From NCBI RefSeq assembly GCF_000374365.1, contig NZ_KB894157.1:1-36565 (forward strand): 36,565 nt of DNA, given 5' to 3'. The notes beneath the pieces were generated by a model. The model saw only the letters and a list, made by a program, of their open reading frames with translations, was not told where the DNA came from and did no database searches. The stretch comes from Bacteroides gallinarum DSM 18171 = JCM 13658. Its GTDB lineage: Bacteria > Bacteroidota > Bacteroidia > Bacteroidales > Bacteroidaceae. Shown piece by piece: positions 24,638-33,244 of this stretch. How positions within the stretch are numbered: position 1 is the first letter of the stretch; each line of letters starts with the position of its first letter. Made by a program: the position numbers and the translations under genes.

Positions 24638-25802
24638 AATCGGTAAATGTTTCTGTTTTTATTGGTTTCTTTTTGTTCTTATTCTTTATGAATTGCGTCA
24701 GCCTGATATTCAGCAAAGTCCAGACGGCGATATCGGCTGCCAGCAGCAGGTTGATGTTTATCCACCGGGCGCAGATGATATTGACGACTGTGAAGCTCAG
24801 GGACATTGCCAGGATGCAGACCAAGGTGCGGCGCTGGGACAGTCCGGCGCTCAGCAGTTTATGGTGGATGTGGTTCTTATCCGGTGCAAACGGTGCTTGC
24901 CCATTGCGTAACCGGTGCAGGAATACCCGCAGGACATCGAAACAGGGGATAATCAGCGGGGCAAAAGCCGTTGCAAAAGGATTGACGGGTTCGCTTCCGT
25001 GCATTGGGCCCATGCAGGCTTTTATGCCGAGTATGCTCAGGATAATGCCTAAGGTGAGCGAGCCTGTGTCGCCCATGAAGATTTTCCGCCCCCGTTTGGG
25101 ATTGCCGAATACGTTGTAGCAGAAGAAAGGGATGATGACGCCCAGTAGGGCGAAAGCCAGGAAAGCGTAAATATATGCCTCGCGGTACATGAATACGATT
25201 CCGTAGTAAAGGAGTGCCATGCCGCTTAATCCCGATGCCAGTCCGTCGATACCGTCTATCAGGTTGGTGGCGTTGATAATGAATACTACCACTATTACGG
25301 TGAGCAGGTATCCGGCAAACGGCGGCAATGCGTAGAGCCCGAAAAGCCCGTGGAGATTGTCAATCCATAAACCGGAGAATGCCAGCATCCCTCCGCCTAT
25401 TATCTGCACGATGAACTTCGCCCGGTAGCGGACGCCTATCAAATCGTCGGTGATGCCGGTCTGATAAATCAGGAGGGTGGCGCACAGGCTGAAAGTAAGC
25501 TCGGTTATATGCTCTTGGATGTTTGTGGCGATGTCGTTCCTTCCTATCAGGAGGTTGATTCCTTGCAACAGTACGATAGAAAAGATGAGGAGGGGAGTGA
25601 ATGCGATTCCACCCAGCCGGGGAGTGGCGTTGCGGTGGAGCTTGCGCTCATCCTGTGGGTCGAACAGGCGTTTTCGGAAGGCGACCAGTAATATTTGCGG
25701 GATAATGAGGCTGGAACAAATAATACCTACCATGAAAACCGCACTTACATTTATCCACCAATAAAGAGAGGCGGAAATGAAAAGGTTGTTGATTAATAAC
25801 AT
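24627..25802 (-). CDS. MraY/WecA-family undecaprenyl-phosphate sugar-phosphate transferase
   Basis: A 391-residue polytopic protein with about 11 hydrophobic segments. The conserved loop motifs are seen: GLTDDLIGVRYRAK-like (ITDDLIGVRYRAKF), INATNLIDGIDGLASG, FMGDTGSLTLG and DKNHIHHKLL. These belong to polyprenyl-phosphate HexNAc-1-P transferases, which start the repeat unit by loading a sugar-phosphate on undecaprenyl phosphate. It is second in the operon, three bases downstream of upxY, and overlaps the Wza-like gene. The sugar donor (GlcNAc or another UDP-HexNAc) cannot be read. Confidence 0.93.
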   Translation of the reverse strand: MLLINNLFISASLYWWINVSAVFMVGIICSSLIIPQILLVAFRKRLFDPQDERKLHRNATPRLGGIAFTPLLIFSIVLLQGINLLIGRNDIATNIQEHITELTFSLCATLLIYQTGITDDLIGVRYRAKFIVQIIGGGMLAFSGLWIDNLHGLFGLYALPPFAGYLLTVIVVVFIINATNLIDGIDGLASGLSGMALLYYGIVFMYREAYIYAFLAFALLGVIIPFFCYNVFGNPKRGRKIFMGDTGSLTLGIILSILGIKACMGPMHGSEPVNPFATAFAPLIIPCFDVLRVFLHRLRNGQAPFAPDKNHIHHKLLSAGLSQRRTLVCILAMSLSFTVVNIICARWININLLLAADIAVWTLLNIRLTQFIKNKNKKKPIKTETFTDYAN

Positions 25803-25805
25803 GTC

Positions 25806-26351
25806 TCAGGATAATATTTCTATTAAATCCGGTTCTATATAGGCAGCGGCAATAGCAATGACGCCGGGGATTTTTACGACAATCCGTTTGCTTCGTTTTC
25901 CTTTGACTTTGATAAGTACTCCTTCCACACCGTCGAATGCCCCGCCGTGTACGCGTACTTTATGCCCTTTGTCGAGGCTGATTTCTTCCGGTTTGTAATA
26001 AGTGAGGTCTTCTTCGTACTTTTGGGCTACTTTAATGAAGTCTTTCATCTGGTAATCCGGTACGGTAATGATTTCCCTGCCGGCATTGCTCTTTCGAGTG
26101 ATGTATTGCAGGTAAGGATTTTTTGTTTTAATCCGTGTCAAGACCGGTTTGGTGGTATGGATAAAGACCAGATTGGAAATGGCGGGAACCAACACACGTG
26201 TTTTTCTTCCGTTATGCTCCTTCAGAACATAGTGCATCGGAATGAAATTTTCGATATTTTCTTTATTCAGCTCCTGCTGGATGCGCATCTCCCGCTTGTA
26301 GGCGTACATTGCGAACCAGACGGAGGTTTCGTTCTCTTTGCAATCTTTCAT
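25806..26351 (-). CDS. upxY: UpxY-type transcription antiterminator (NusG family)
   Basis: A 181-residue NusG/RfaH-like protein: an N-terminal NGN domain (about 10-110, WFAMYAYKREMRIQQELNK) and a C-terminal KOW motif (about 128-155, KGHKVRVHGGAFDGVEGVLI). In Bacteroides, UpxY proteins keep RNA polymerase going through the 5' leader of their own capsule operon. It is first in the operon and lies 3 nt from the next gene. The usual partner UpxZ, an inhibitor of other UpxYs, is not found after it. A promoter and a leader palindrome lie upstream. Confidence 0.9.
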   Translation of the reverse strand: MKDCKENETSVWFAMYAYKREMRIQQELNKENIENFIPMHYVLKEHNGRKTRVLVPAISNLVFIHTTKPVLTRIKTKNPYLQYITRKSNAGREIITVPDYQMKDFIKVAQKYEEDLTYYKPEEISLDKGHKVRVHGGAFDGVEGVLIKVKGKRSKRIVVKIPGVIAIAAAYIEPDLIEILS

Positions 26352-26404
26352 TTAGGGGCTGAATAAGTGCCGGATAGTTCGGGAAAGGGTATAATCATGG
26401 AACC

Positions 26405-26434
26405 TTGAAATACTGATAACTATCTGTATTTCAA
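26405..26434 (-). promoter_or_regulatory. 30-nt near-perfect palindrome in the upxY leader
   Basis: TTGAAATAC-T-GATA-AC-TATC-T-GTATTTCAA: 9-bp and 4-bp stems with one unpaired base on each side. It lies between the promoter and the upxY start and would form a strong hairpin in the leader RNA, or be a dimeric-protein operator in DNA. Candidate site for leader pausing or antitermination control. Confidence 0.65.
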
Positions 26435-26512
26435 TGATGTATATTCGGTTTTTGTTTGTTGCTACTCTTTTTCCGTATCGCTTTTTTTCAGAAAAGCGGT
26501 GCGTAGAGCGGA

Positions 26513-26544
26513 CAAATGTACTAAGATTTATATATACCAACAAA
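26513..26544 (-). promoter_or_regulatory. Promoter of the capsule operon
   Basis: On the minus strand TTTG (rc of 26541-26544), a 20-nt spacer and TACATTTG (rc of 26513-26520) form an ideal Bacteroidetes promoter. The leader to upxY is about 155 nt. No flanking inverted repeats of an invertible promoter are seen in the 474-bp upxY-guaA spacer. Confidence 0.8.
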
Positions 26545-26788
26545 GAAAACTTCGGGAAAATATTATTTTATTTTAATAGCGTTTATGTAAAGAGTTATAT
26601 AAAAAAATAATAAGCTGTAAATATAAAAAAATACTCCAGGATACCTGTCGGGCACTGCCCGTTGTTACTGTATTTGCCGGGATATCCGGCCTCTTTGCGT
26701 ACCCGTATGTTTTATCGGGCTGGGAGGGAGAAATAGGATACGGGGAAGAATTCTCCCTCAATATTTCTTTCGGTTTTAGAAATAATCG

Positions 26789-26796
26789 TATCTTTG
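26789..26796 (+). promoter_or_regulatory. -7 element for guaA
   Basis: TATCTTTG matches TAnnTTTG. It lies 29 nt upstream of the ATG at 26826, and overlaps the upstream ATG at 26796, which therefore cannot be the start. Confidence 0.65.
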
Positions 26797-26825
26797 TGCT
26801 CCAAATAATTAACACCTCTGTTTCT

Positions 26826-28379
26826 ATGCAAGAAAAGATTATCATTCTTGATTTTGGCTCACAGACTACACAGCTTATCGGACGTCGTGTCCGTGAGTTG
26901 AATGTGTATTGTGAAATCGTGCCTTACAACAAATTTCCTCAGGGAGATGCGAGTGTGAAGGGAGTTATTCTTTCGGGCAGCCCGTTCTCCGTATATGATG
27001 AAAGTGCGTTTAAAATAGATTTGAACGAAATTCGCGGCAAGTACCCTGTATTGGGAATTTGTTACGGTGCGCAGTTCATCGCTTATACCAATGGCGGAAA
27101 GGTGGAGCCTGCGGGCAGCCGCGAATACGGGCGTGCACATTTGAGCTCCTTCGATAAGGATAATGTGCTTTTCAAGGGAGTAAAGGAAAATACACAGGTA
27201 TGGATGAGCCACGGTGACACTATCACTGCTATTCCTGCCGGTTTCAAGGCGATAGCTTCGACGGATAAGGTAAAGATTGCCGCTTATCAGGTGGAAGGCG
27301 AGAAGATGTGGGGCGTACAGTTCCACCCGGAAGTGTTCCACAGCGAGGACGGTACGCAGATGCTGAAAAACTTCGTAGTGGAAGTTTGCGGTTGCAAGCA
27401 GGACTGGAGTGCGGCATCGTTTATCGAGACTACCGTTGCGCAGCTCAAGGAACAGCTTGGAGATGACAAGGTGGTGCTCGGCCTGAGCGGCGGTGTCGAT
27501 TCTTCTGTTGCCGCCGTACTGCTGAACCGTGCTATCGGAAAGAATCTGACTTGTATTTTCGTAGACCATGGCATGTTGCGCAAGAACGAGTTCAGGAATG
27601 TACTGCACGATTACGAGTGCCTCGGACTGAATGTTATCGGGGTGGATGCAAGTGCCAAATTCTTTGCGGAATTGGCGGGTGTAACCGAACCGGAGAAGAA
27701 ACGCAAGATTATAGGAAAGGGTTTTATCGATGTGTTCGATGAAGAAGCCCACAAAATAAAGGATGTGAAATGGTTGGCGCAGGGTACTATCTATCCGGAC
27801 TGTATCGAGTCGCTCTCCATTACCGGAACTGTCATCAAGAGTCATCACAATGTGGGTGGCCTGCCCGAAAAGATGAACTTGAAGTTATGCGAGCCGTTGC
27901 GCCTGCTGTTCAAGGATGAAGTCCGTCGTGTAGGACGCGAGCTGGGTATGCCGGAGCACTTGATTACCCGTCATCCTTTCCCCGGACCGGGATTGGCTGT
28001 ACGTATCCTGGGCGATATAACTCCGGAAAAGGTGCGTATCTTGCAGGATGCGGATGATATCTTTATCCAGGGATTGCGCGACTGGAAGGTGAAGGATGCC
28101 GAAGGCAATGAAACGGCACTTTATCACCTGGTTTGGCAGGCAGGGGTTATCTTGCTTCCCGTACAGTCCGTAGGTGTAATGGGCGATGAACGTACTTATG
28201 AACGTGCGGTCGCTTTGCGTGCCGTTACTTCCACCGACGCGATGACGGCCGACTGGGCGCATCTGCCTTATGCGTTCTTGGGCAAGGTTTCCAATGATAT
28301 TATCAATAAGGTGAAAGGGGTGAACCGTGTAACCTATGATATTTCGTCGAAACCACCTTCGACGATTGAGTGGGAATAA
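26826..28379 (+). CDS. guaA: GMP synthase (glutamine-hydrolysing)
   Basis: A 517-residue two-domain enzyme that makes GMP from XMP, ATP and glutamine. The class I glutaminase has GICYGAQ with Cys79 and MWGVQFHPEVFHSEDG (catalytic His/Glu). The ATP-pyrophosphatase domain has LGLSGGVDSSVAAVLL, and the C-terminal dimerisation domain ends KPPSTIEWE. The ATG at 26826 was chosen because an upstream in-frame ATG (26796) lies within the -7 promoter element and the family begins MQEKIIILDFGSQ. It is transcribed divergently from upxY and ends near a strong hairpin. Confidence 0.98.
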   Translation: MQEKIIILDFGSQTTQLIGRRVRELNVYCEIVPYNKFPQGDASVKGVILSGSPFSVYDESAFKIDLNEIRGKYPVLGICYGAQFIAYTNGGKVEPAGSREYGRAHLSSFDKDNVLFKGVKENTQVWMSHGDTITAIPAGFKAIASTDKVKIAAYQVEGEKMWGVQFHPEVFHSEDGTQMLKNFVVEVCGCKQDWSAASFIETTVAQLKEQLGDDKVVLGLSGGVDSSVAAVLLNRAIGKNLTCIFVDHGMLRKNEFRNVLHDYECLGLNVIGVDASAKFFAELAGVTEPEKKRKIIGKGFIDVFDEEAHKIKDVKWLAQGTIYPDCIESLSITGTVIKSHHNVGGLPEKMNLKLCEPLRLLFKDEVRRVGRELGMPEHLITRHPFPGPGLAVRILGDITPEKVRILQDADDIFIQGLRDWKVKDAEGNETALYHLVWQAGVILLPVQSVGVMGDERTYERAVALRAVTSTDAMTADWAHLPYAFLGKVSNDIINKVKGVNRVTYDISSKPPSTIEWE

Positions 28380-28451
28380 AAGATAGGTTCATGCCGTTCA
28401 CCACAGATTGACTTGGATTTTAATTTTTCAGACAGGAGAACGGGACTTCGG

Positions 28452-28501
28452 ACAGAAGAACAAAAGGACAAAGAAGAAAATCTGTTCTTTTGTTCTTCTG
28501 T
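28452..28501. terminator. Bidirectional-looking terminator between guaA and the crp-like gene
   Basis: A 15-bp perfect stem, ACAGAAGAACAAAAG (28452-28466) with CTTTTGTTCTTCTGT (28487-28501), with an AT-rich flank. It lies between two convergent genes. The rest of the 203-bp spacer holds diverged words such as GTTCACCAC and its complement near 28394 and 28570. Confidence 0.75.
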
Positions 28502-28582
28502 TTAAAATAAAATTTGCGAAATTTATATTATCCGCTAAGGAATAAATCTGTGTTAATCCCGTGTAGCCTGGTGGTGAACCGT

Positions 28583-29269
28583 TTATTTGTTAGCCGCTCT
28601 GCGTGGCAATATCAGTTTTTCCGCATCGGGTATTATGATTTCTCCGCGGTGCAGCTCCGCCCAACCTTTGGCTTGCATGCTGTTGAGCGCCTTTGACACT
28701 CCTGCGCGGGTTTCGTTGACGATTTGGGCTAAATCTTCCATTTTTATTTTCAGCACCTTCTCTCCCGACGGGCGTTCTACATGGGTGAGGATGAAATGGA
28801 TGATACGCGCCTCGGGATTATCGCCGGATACCGCCCATAAACGGTTGTGCAGCATCTGGGTGCGGTTGCTCACTATGTTCATGTAGTTCAGGCGGAATAT
28901 TTCGTAATTGAACAGTTCTTTCAGTACGAACGCCTTGCTGATGCTGACCGTATGCACTTCTGTCCTGGCGCGGTACGTGGAGATATAATGCGTCTTCATG
29001 CCGAACATGGAGTAGGCTTCAATCAGGTAAGGAGCCGGAAGATATTCCGTAAAATTGTAGGAGGCGCCGGCGGATGATGTGGAAGCTGCTACTTCTCCTT
29101 TCAGTACGAACACCAGCTCATGGCAGGAGGCTCCGGCTCTCAGAAGGAGTTCGCCCGGCTTGTGTTTCGTGAAATGCAATTTGACCTTCTCCAGGATGCA
29201 GGTGAAATCTTCTTGGGCAAGTCCTTGGAAAAGGGGCAATTGTAATAGCGTATCAAACATTGTTTCCAT
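28583..29269 (-). CDS. Crp/Fnr family transcriptional regulator
   Basis: A 228-residue protein with an N-terminal cyclic-nucleotide-binding-like beta-barrel (about 10-120, KPGELLLRAGASCHELVFVLKG-like region), a central dimer helix and a C-terminal winged helix (about 155-215, VLKIKMEDLAQIVNETRAGVSKALNSMQAKGW). The helix-turn-helix is DLAQIVNETRAGVSKALN. No FNR-type cysteine cluster is visible, and the cAMP contact residues of Crp are not conserved, so the effector is unknown. It is monocistronic and divergent from marC; it might autoregulate from the shared spacer. Confidence 0.9.
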   Translation of the reverse strand: METMFDTLLQLPLFQGLAQEDFTCILEKVKLHFTKHKPGELLLRAGASCHELVFVLKGEVAASTSSAGASYNFTEYLPAPYLIEAYSMFGMKTHYISTYRARTEVHTVSISKAFVLKELFNYEIFRLNYMNIVSNRTQMLHNRLWAVSGDNPEARIIHFILTHVERPSGEKVLKIKMEDLAQIVNETRAGVSKALNSMQAKGWAELHRGEIIIPDAEKLILPRRAANK

Positions 29270-29295
29270 ATCATTCTCGTCTTCTGGTTCAAGAA

Positions 29296-29303
29296 CAAAA
29301 GTA
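29296..29303 (-). promoter_or_regulatory. -7 element for the crp-like gene
   Basis: CAAAAGTA on + reads TACTTTTG on the minus strand (TAnnTTTG), 27 nt upstream of the ATG. Confidence 0.45.
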
Positions 29304-29418
29304 GATATAATCGAAGTGTGCCGTAAACACTTGCCCTCTCTTTTTGTTTTTTTTATTATTTCTTAAACGTGCTATTCATTCGTATTTGATAAATCTTGCG
29401 GAATGCATAAAAATAGAT

Positions 29419-29426
29419 TATCTTTG
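29419..29426 (+). promoter_or_regulatory. -7 element for marC
   Basis: TATCTTTG matches TAnnTTTG, 20 nt before the marC ATG; a poor -33 (TTGC) lies near 29395. The leader would be very short. Confidence 0.45.
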
Positions 29427-29446
29427 CAAACAAAAAGGAGGGACGT

Positions 29447-30043
29447 ATGTTTTCAGCATTTAATTGGCAGCAAATGACCAGCGCTTTTATCGTGCTGTTC
29501 GCCGTGATAGATATCATCGGCTCTATTCCTATAATCATTAATTTGAAGGAGAAGGGAAAAGATGTGAACGCATTGAAAGCCACATTGATATCGTTTGCCT
29601 TGCTGATAGGGTTTTTCTATGCAGGCGATATGATGCTGAGGCTGTTCCATGTGGATATCGAATCGTTTGCAGTAGCTGGTGCGTTTGTTATTTTCCTGAT
29701 GTCACTGGAGATGATTCTCGACATCGAAATCTTTAAAAACCAGGGACCGATTAAGGAAGCTACACTGGTTCCGTTGGTCTTTCCGCTATTGGCGGGGGCG
29801 GGAGCTTTCACCACTTTACTTTCTTTACGTGCCGAGTATGCCAGCGTCAATATCATTATTGCATTGGTGCTGAATATGATATGGGTATATTTCGTTGTCA
29901 GCATGACGGGACGCGTGGAGCGCTTTTTAGGTAAAGGAGGTATCTATATCATCCGTAAATTCTTCGGTATCATCCTGCTGGCAATCTCGGTACGGTTGTT
30001 CATGGCGAATATCTCGCTGCTGCTGGATAGTTTTCATCAGTAG
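29447..30043 (+). CDS. MarC family integral membrane protein
   Basis: A 198-residue protein with six predicted membrane helices, for example FIVLFAVIDIIGSIPIIINL near the N-terminus, then SFALLIGFFYAGDMML, GAFVIFLMSLEMIL, PLVFPLLAGAGAFTTLL, IIIALVLNMIWVYFVV and FFGIILLAISVRLFMANI. The DIIGSIPI and PLAGAGA-like motifs are the MarC signature. The family was once tied to multidrug resistance; its true substrate is not established. The stop codon (30041-30043) touches the start of a tandem repeat array. Confidence 0.92.
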   Translation: MFSAFNWQQMTSAFIVLFAVIDIIGSIPIIINLKEKGKDVNALKATLISFALLIGFFYAGDMMLRLFHVDIESFAVAGAFVIFLMSLEMILDIEIFKNQGPIKEATLVPLVFPLLAGAGAFTTLLSLRAEYASVNIIIALVLNMIWVYFVVSMTGRVERFLGKGGIYIIRKFFGIILLAISVRLFMANISLLLDSFHQ

Positions 30044-30426
30044 AACACGGAGGCACGGAGGTGTGCGGAGGTGTATAGTTTTTCGGAACACGGAGGCACA
30101 GAGACACAGAGGTGCGGAGGTGCATCGTTTTTCGGAACACGGAGGTACAGAGACACAGAGGTGCGGAGGTGCATCGTTTTTCGGAACACGGAGGTACAGA
30201 GACACAGAGGTGTGTGGAGGTGCATGAGTATTTCGGAACACGGAGGCACAGAGACACAGAGGTGTGTGGAGGTGCATAAGTATTTCGGAACACGGAGGCA
30301 CAGAGACACAGAGGTGTGCGGAGGTGTATAAGTATTTCGGAACACGGAGGCACAGAGACACAGAGATGTGCGGAGGTGTATAGTTTTTTAGGAACACGGA
30401 GACACAGAGGCACAGAGATATGGTGG
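30043..30426 (+). repeat. Tandem repeat array of about eight 43-52 bp units
   Basis: Units start with GAACACGGAGG at 30043, 30086, 30135, 30184, 30236, 30288, 30340 and 30392 (the last partial and diverged). Lengths are 43, 49, 49, 52, 52, 52, 52 and about 35. Each holds ACACGGAGG(C/T)ACAGAGACACAGAGG, a GTGCGGAGGTG-like part and a T-rich joint ending TTTCG. Units 2 and 3 are nearly identical, as are 4-6. An inverted related copy lies at about 30452-30487. Minus-strand frames through it are open but give only repeated Cys/Leu/Pro-rich peptides. Confidence 0.95.
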
Positions 30427-30496
30427 AATAGAATTCCCCCTTTTTCTCGACCCCCTCTGTGTCTCCGTGTCTCTGTGTTCCCATATCTTCCCTGTT

Positions 30497-31117
30497 CTAT
30501 ACCCCCTCCTCTTCCTCCTTCTCATCATCATCCGCAAAAGGATTCGGCCGTTGAGGGCCGTGTCCCATGAAGGCAATGGAGCAGAGCGTTCCCGTTATGG
30601 CGCCGCTGAGATGCCCTTCCCAGGAAGTGGTTTCTTTGGCGAATTGCGGGAACATATTCCATACCAATCCCCCATAAAGAAAGGTAACCAATAACGAGAT
30701 AGCGATAAGCGGTACGTGCTTCCGCAGCAGCCCGCTGAAAAAGAGGAAGAACGCCAGTCCGTAGATGATGCCGCTTGCACCGATATGCCAGCCCGGTTTG
30801 CCAATACAAAAGGTAAGAAGCCCACACCCCGTCCAGATTACAAAAAATATGTAGGGTGCGATGTCCCGGTAGAAATAAAACAGACACCACGATAAAAAGA
30901 ACAACGGGAGAGTATTGGCAAAAAGATGTTTGAAACTGCTGTGCACTAACGGATGTGCGAAGATGCCGAACACCCCCCTCTTTTCCATAGGATAAACCCC
31001 CAGTTTGGTAAAGTCCCAGTCCATGCCCGTTTCCAGGAATTTGAGTATATATAGGATGAATAGTAAAAATAGCGGTATAACCGCCGCCAGAACTATTCGT
31101 CGTACGTCATGCTTCAT
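30497..31117 (-). CDS. Rhomboid family intramembrane serine protease
   Basis: A 206-residue membrane protein with about six hydrophobic segments. Ser115 of GASG (residues 113-116) and His169 of WEGHLSGA form the catalytic dyad; the loop HPLVHSSFKHLFANTLPLFFL carries the conserved H-x-x-x-H/N pattern. It would cut transmembrane substrates within the bilayer; natural substrates are unknown. Its 3' end faces the repeat array. It is divergent from the glycogen operon. A TTGTAC/GTACAA hairpin (31121-31149) lies just upstream of the start. Confidence 0.92.
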   Translation of the reverse strand: MKHDVRRIVLAAVIPLFLLFILYILKFLETGMDWDFTKLGVYPMEKRGVFGIFAHPLVHSSFKHLFANTLPLFFLSWCLFYFYRDIAPYIFFVIWTGCGLLTFCIGKPGWHIGASGIIYGLAFFLFFSGLLRKHVPLIAISLLVTFLYGGLVWNMFPQFAKETTSWEGHLSGAITGTLCSIAFMGHGPQRPNPFADDDEKEEEEGV

Positions 31118-31196
31118 ATATTGTACACGGATTTAGTATTTCCGTACAATGCTACGAATTATTTACTTGAAAAACGAAAAAAAACTGACTTTTTAT

Positions 31197-31226
31197 TTTG
31201 CGTGTAGGCTTTAATTCGTATTTTTG
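31197..31226 (+). promoter_or_regulatory. Promoter of the glycogen operon
   Basis: TTTG at 31197-31200, an 18-nt spacer, and TATTTTTG at 31219-31226 (TAnnTTTG). The leader to the ATG at 31290 is about 55 nt. Confidence 0.75.
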
Positions 31227-31289
31227 GGCATCACTACATGGTTTGTAGCGCATATACCTGAATAATTAACCTTTAAATAATGCACAACT

Positions 31290-33230
31290 ATGAGTTATTT
31301 ACGATTTGACAAGACCCTGATGGTTAATCTGCAAGAATCTTTGCCAAGGGAGATACTTCGGACGAACAAATCAGGGGCCTATCATTGTACAACGATTGTA
31401 GATTGTAACACACGCAAATATCACGGCTTGTTGGTGATACCCGTCCCCAACCTGGATGATGAAAACCATGTGCTGCTGTCTTCTTTGGATGAAACGGTAA
31501 TTCAACACGGTGCAGAGTTCAACTTGGGGTTGCACAAATATCAGGGAAACAACTTTAGCCCGAACGGGCATAAGTACATCCGTGAATTCGATTGCGAGCA
31601 TATCCCGGCGACTACTTACCGTGTAGGAGGCGTTATCCTCCGTAAAGAGAAAATCTTTGTACACCACGAGAACCGCATCCTGATTCGCTATACCTTGGTC
31701 GACGCCCATTCGGCAACAACACTCCGTTTCCGCCCTTTCCTGGCATTTCGCAGCGTACGCGAATATACACACGAAAACGCGCAGGCAAACCGCGACTACC
31801 AGCCGGTGGAGAATGGCATTAAAACTTGTATGTATCCCGGCTATCCGGAGCTTTATATGCAACTGAACAAGAAGAACGAGTTCCATTACCAGCCGGACTG
31901 GTATCGTGGCATCGAATACCCTAAAGAACAGGAACGTGGGTACGACTTTAACGAAGACCTGTATGTACCCGGTTATTTCGAAGTGGATATAAAGAAAGGT
32001 GAAAGCATTGTCTTTTCTGCCGGTATTTCGGAGATTTCGCCGCGTAAGCTGAAACAGACCTTTGAGGCAGAGGCGGAAGACCGTACTCCGCGCGACAGCT
32101 TCTACCACTGTTTGAAGAATTCCGCCCACCAGTTCCATAACAAGCAAGGAGACGAGCATTATATACTTGCAGGCTACCCCTGGTTCAAGTGCCGTGCACG
32201 CGACTTGTTCATCTCTTTGCCGGGATTGACTCTGGCGGTAGACGAGCAAGACGAGTTCGAGGACGTCATGAAAACGGCGGAGAAGGCTATCCGCGATTTC
32301 ATTGAAGATAAGCCGGTAGGCTATAAGATATATGAAATGGAACACCCCGATGTGCTCCTGTGGGCGGTGTGGACTTTGCAGCAGTATGCTAAAGACACAT
32401 CGCGCGAGCAATGCCGATTGAAATACGGTAAGCTGCTGGAAGATATCATGGGGTATATCCGCGGCAGGAAGCACGACAATCTTTTCCTGCACGAAAACGG
32501 TTTGCTTTATACAAACGGTACGGAGAAAGCCGTTACGTGGATGAACTCTACCGCCAACGGCCGTCCTGTCATCCCTCGCACGGGATACATCGTCGAGGTG
32601 AACGCCCTTTGGTATAATGCCCTGCGTTTTGTTTCCGATATCGTGCGCGAGGGTGGCAACGACATTCTTGCGGACGAGCTGGATGCTCAGGCAGAGATAA
32701 CCGGCAAATCGTTTGTGGAGGTTTTCCGCAATGAGTACGGTTATCTGTTCGACTACGTAGACGGTTATATGATGGACTGGAGTGTCCGCCCCAATATGAT
32801 ATTCGCCGTTGCTTTCGACTATTCTCCATTAGACCGTGCACAGAAGAAACAAGTGCTCGATATTGTGACGAAAGAGTTGCTTACTCCGAAAGGCCTGCGT
32901 ACGTTGAGCCCTAAGAGCGGCGGATACAATCCGAACTATGTAGGTCCTCAAACCCAGAGAGACTATGCTTATCATCAGGGTACGGCGTGGCCGTGGCTTA
33001 TGGGATTTTATATGGAAGCATATTTGCGCATATACAAAATGAGCGGTATTTCGTTTGTAGAACGCTATCTGATAGGCTTCGAAGACGAAATGACGAGCCA
33101 TTGCATAGGTTCCCTGCCCGAGCTTTTCGACGGAAATCCGCCGTTTAAGGGAAGGGGAGCCGTATCGTTCGCCATGAACGTGGCAGAGATTCTGCGCATC
33201 TTGAAATTATTGTCTAAATATAATTTATAG
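31290..33230 (+). CDS. Glycogen debranching enzyme (amylo-alpha-1,6-glucosidase type)
   Basis: A 646-residue cytoplasmic enzyme. The N-terminal domain (about 1-260; NKSGAYHCTTIVDCNTRKYHGLL) is the bacterial/archaeal GDE-N type, and the C-terminal (alpha/alpha)6 domain (about 285-640) carries GYPWFKCRARDLFISLPG, NALWYNALRF, SVRPNMIFAVAFDYSPL and GTAWPWLMGFYMEAY, as in GH133 amylo-alpha-1,6-glucosidases. It removes alpha-1,6 branches of glycogen. It is first in a three-gene operon with 14 and 17 nt spacings; GDE with a glycosyltransferase and GH57 protein is typical of Bacteroides. Confidence 0.92.
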   Translation: MSYLRFDKTLMVNLQESLPREILRTNKSGAYHCTTIVDCNTRKYHGLLVIPVPNLDDENHVLLSSLDETVIQHGAEFNLGLHKYQGNNFSPNGHKYIREFDCEHIPATTYRVGGVILRKEKIFVHHENRILIRYTLVDAHSATTLRFRPFLAFRSVREYTHENAQANRDYQPVENGIKTCMYPGYPELYMQLNKKNEFHYQPDWYRGIEYPKEQERGYDFNEDLYVPGYFEVDIKKGESIVFSAGISEISPRKLKQTFEAEAEDRTPRDSFYHCLKNSAHQFHNKQGDEHYILAGYPWFKCRARDLFISLPGLTLAVDEQDEFEDVMKTAEKAIRDFIEDKPVGYKIYEMEHPDVLLWAVWTLQQYAKDTSREQCRLKYGKLLEDIMGYIRGRKHDNLFLHENGLLYTNGTEKAVTWMNSTANGRPVIPRTGYIVEVNALWYNALRFVSDIVREGGNDILADELDAQAEITGKSFVEVFRNEYGYLFDYVDGYMMDWSVRPNMIFAVAFDYSPLDRAQKKQVLDIVTKELLTPKGLRTLSPKSGGYNPNYVGPQTQRDYAYHQGTAWPWLMGFYMEAYLRIYKMSGISFVERYLIGFEDEMTSHCIGSLPELFDGNPPFKGRGAVSFAMNVAEILRILKLLSKYNL

Positions 33231-33244
33231 GAGGAGGAACGAAG

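Noticed and set aside
26352..26543. 63-residue minus-strand frame ahead of upxY
   Set aside because: Its ATG overlaps the -33 element of the capsule promoter, so it would not be transcribed from its own start; no domain or ribosome site is seen.
26796..26825. Upstream ATG for guaA
   Set aside because: It overlaps the TATCTTTG promoter element, and the ten extra residues are not in the family.
30043..30426. CRISPR array
   Set aside because: Units are contiguous and almost fully similar to each other; there are no unique spacers of constant length and no cas genes.
29927..30484. Long minus-strand frames (185, 137 and 102 residues) through the tandem array
   Set aside because: They arise because the repeat unit has no stop on that strand; the peptides are repeats of Cys/Leu/Pro words and overlap marC.
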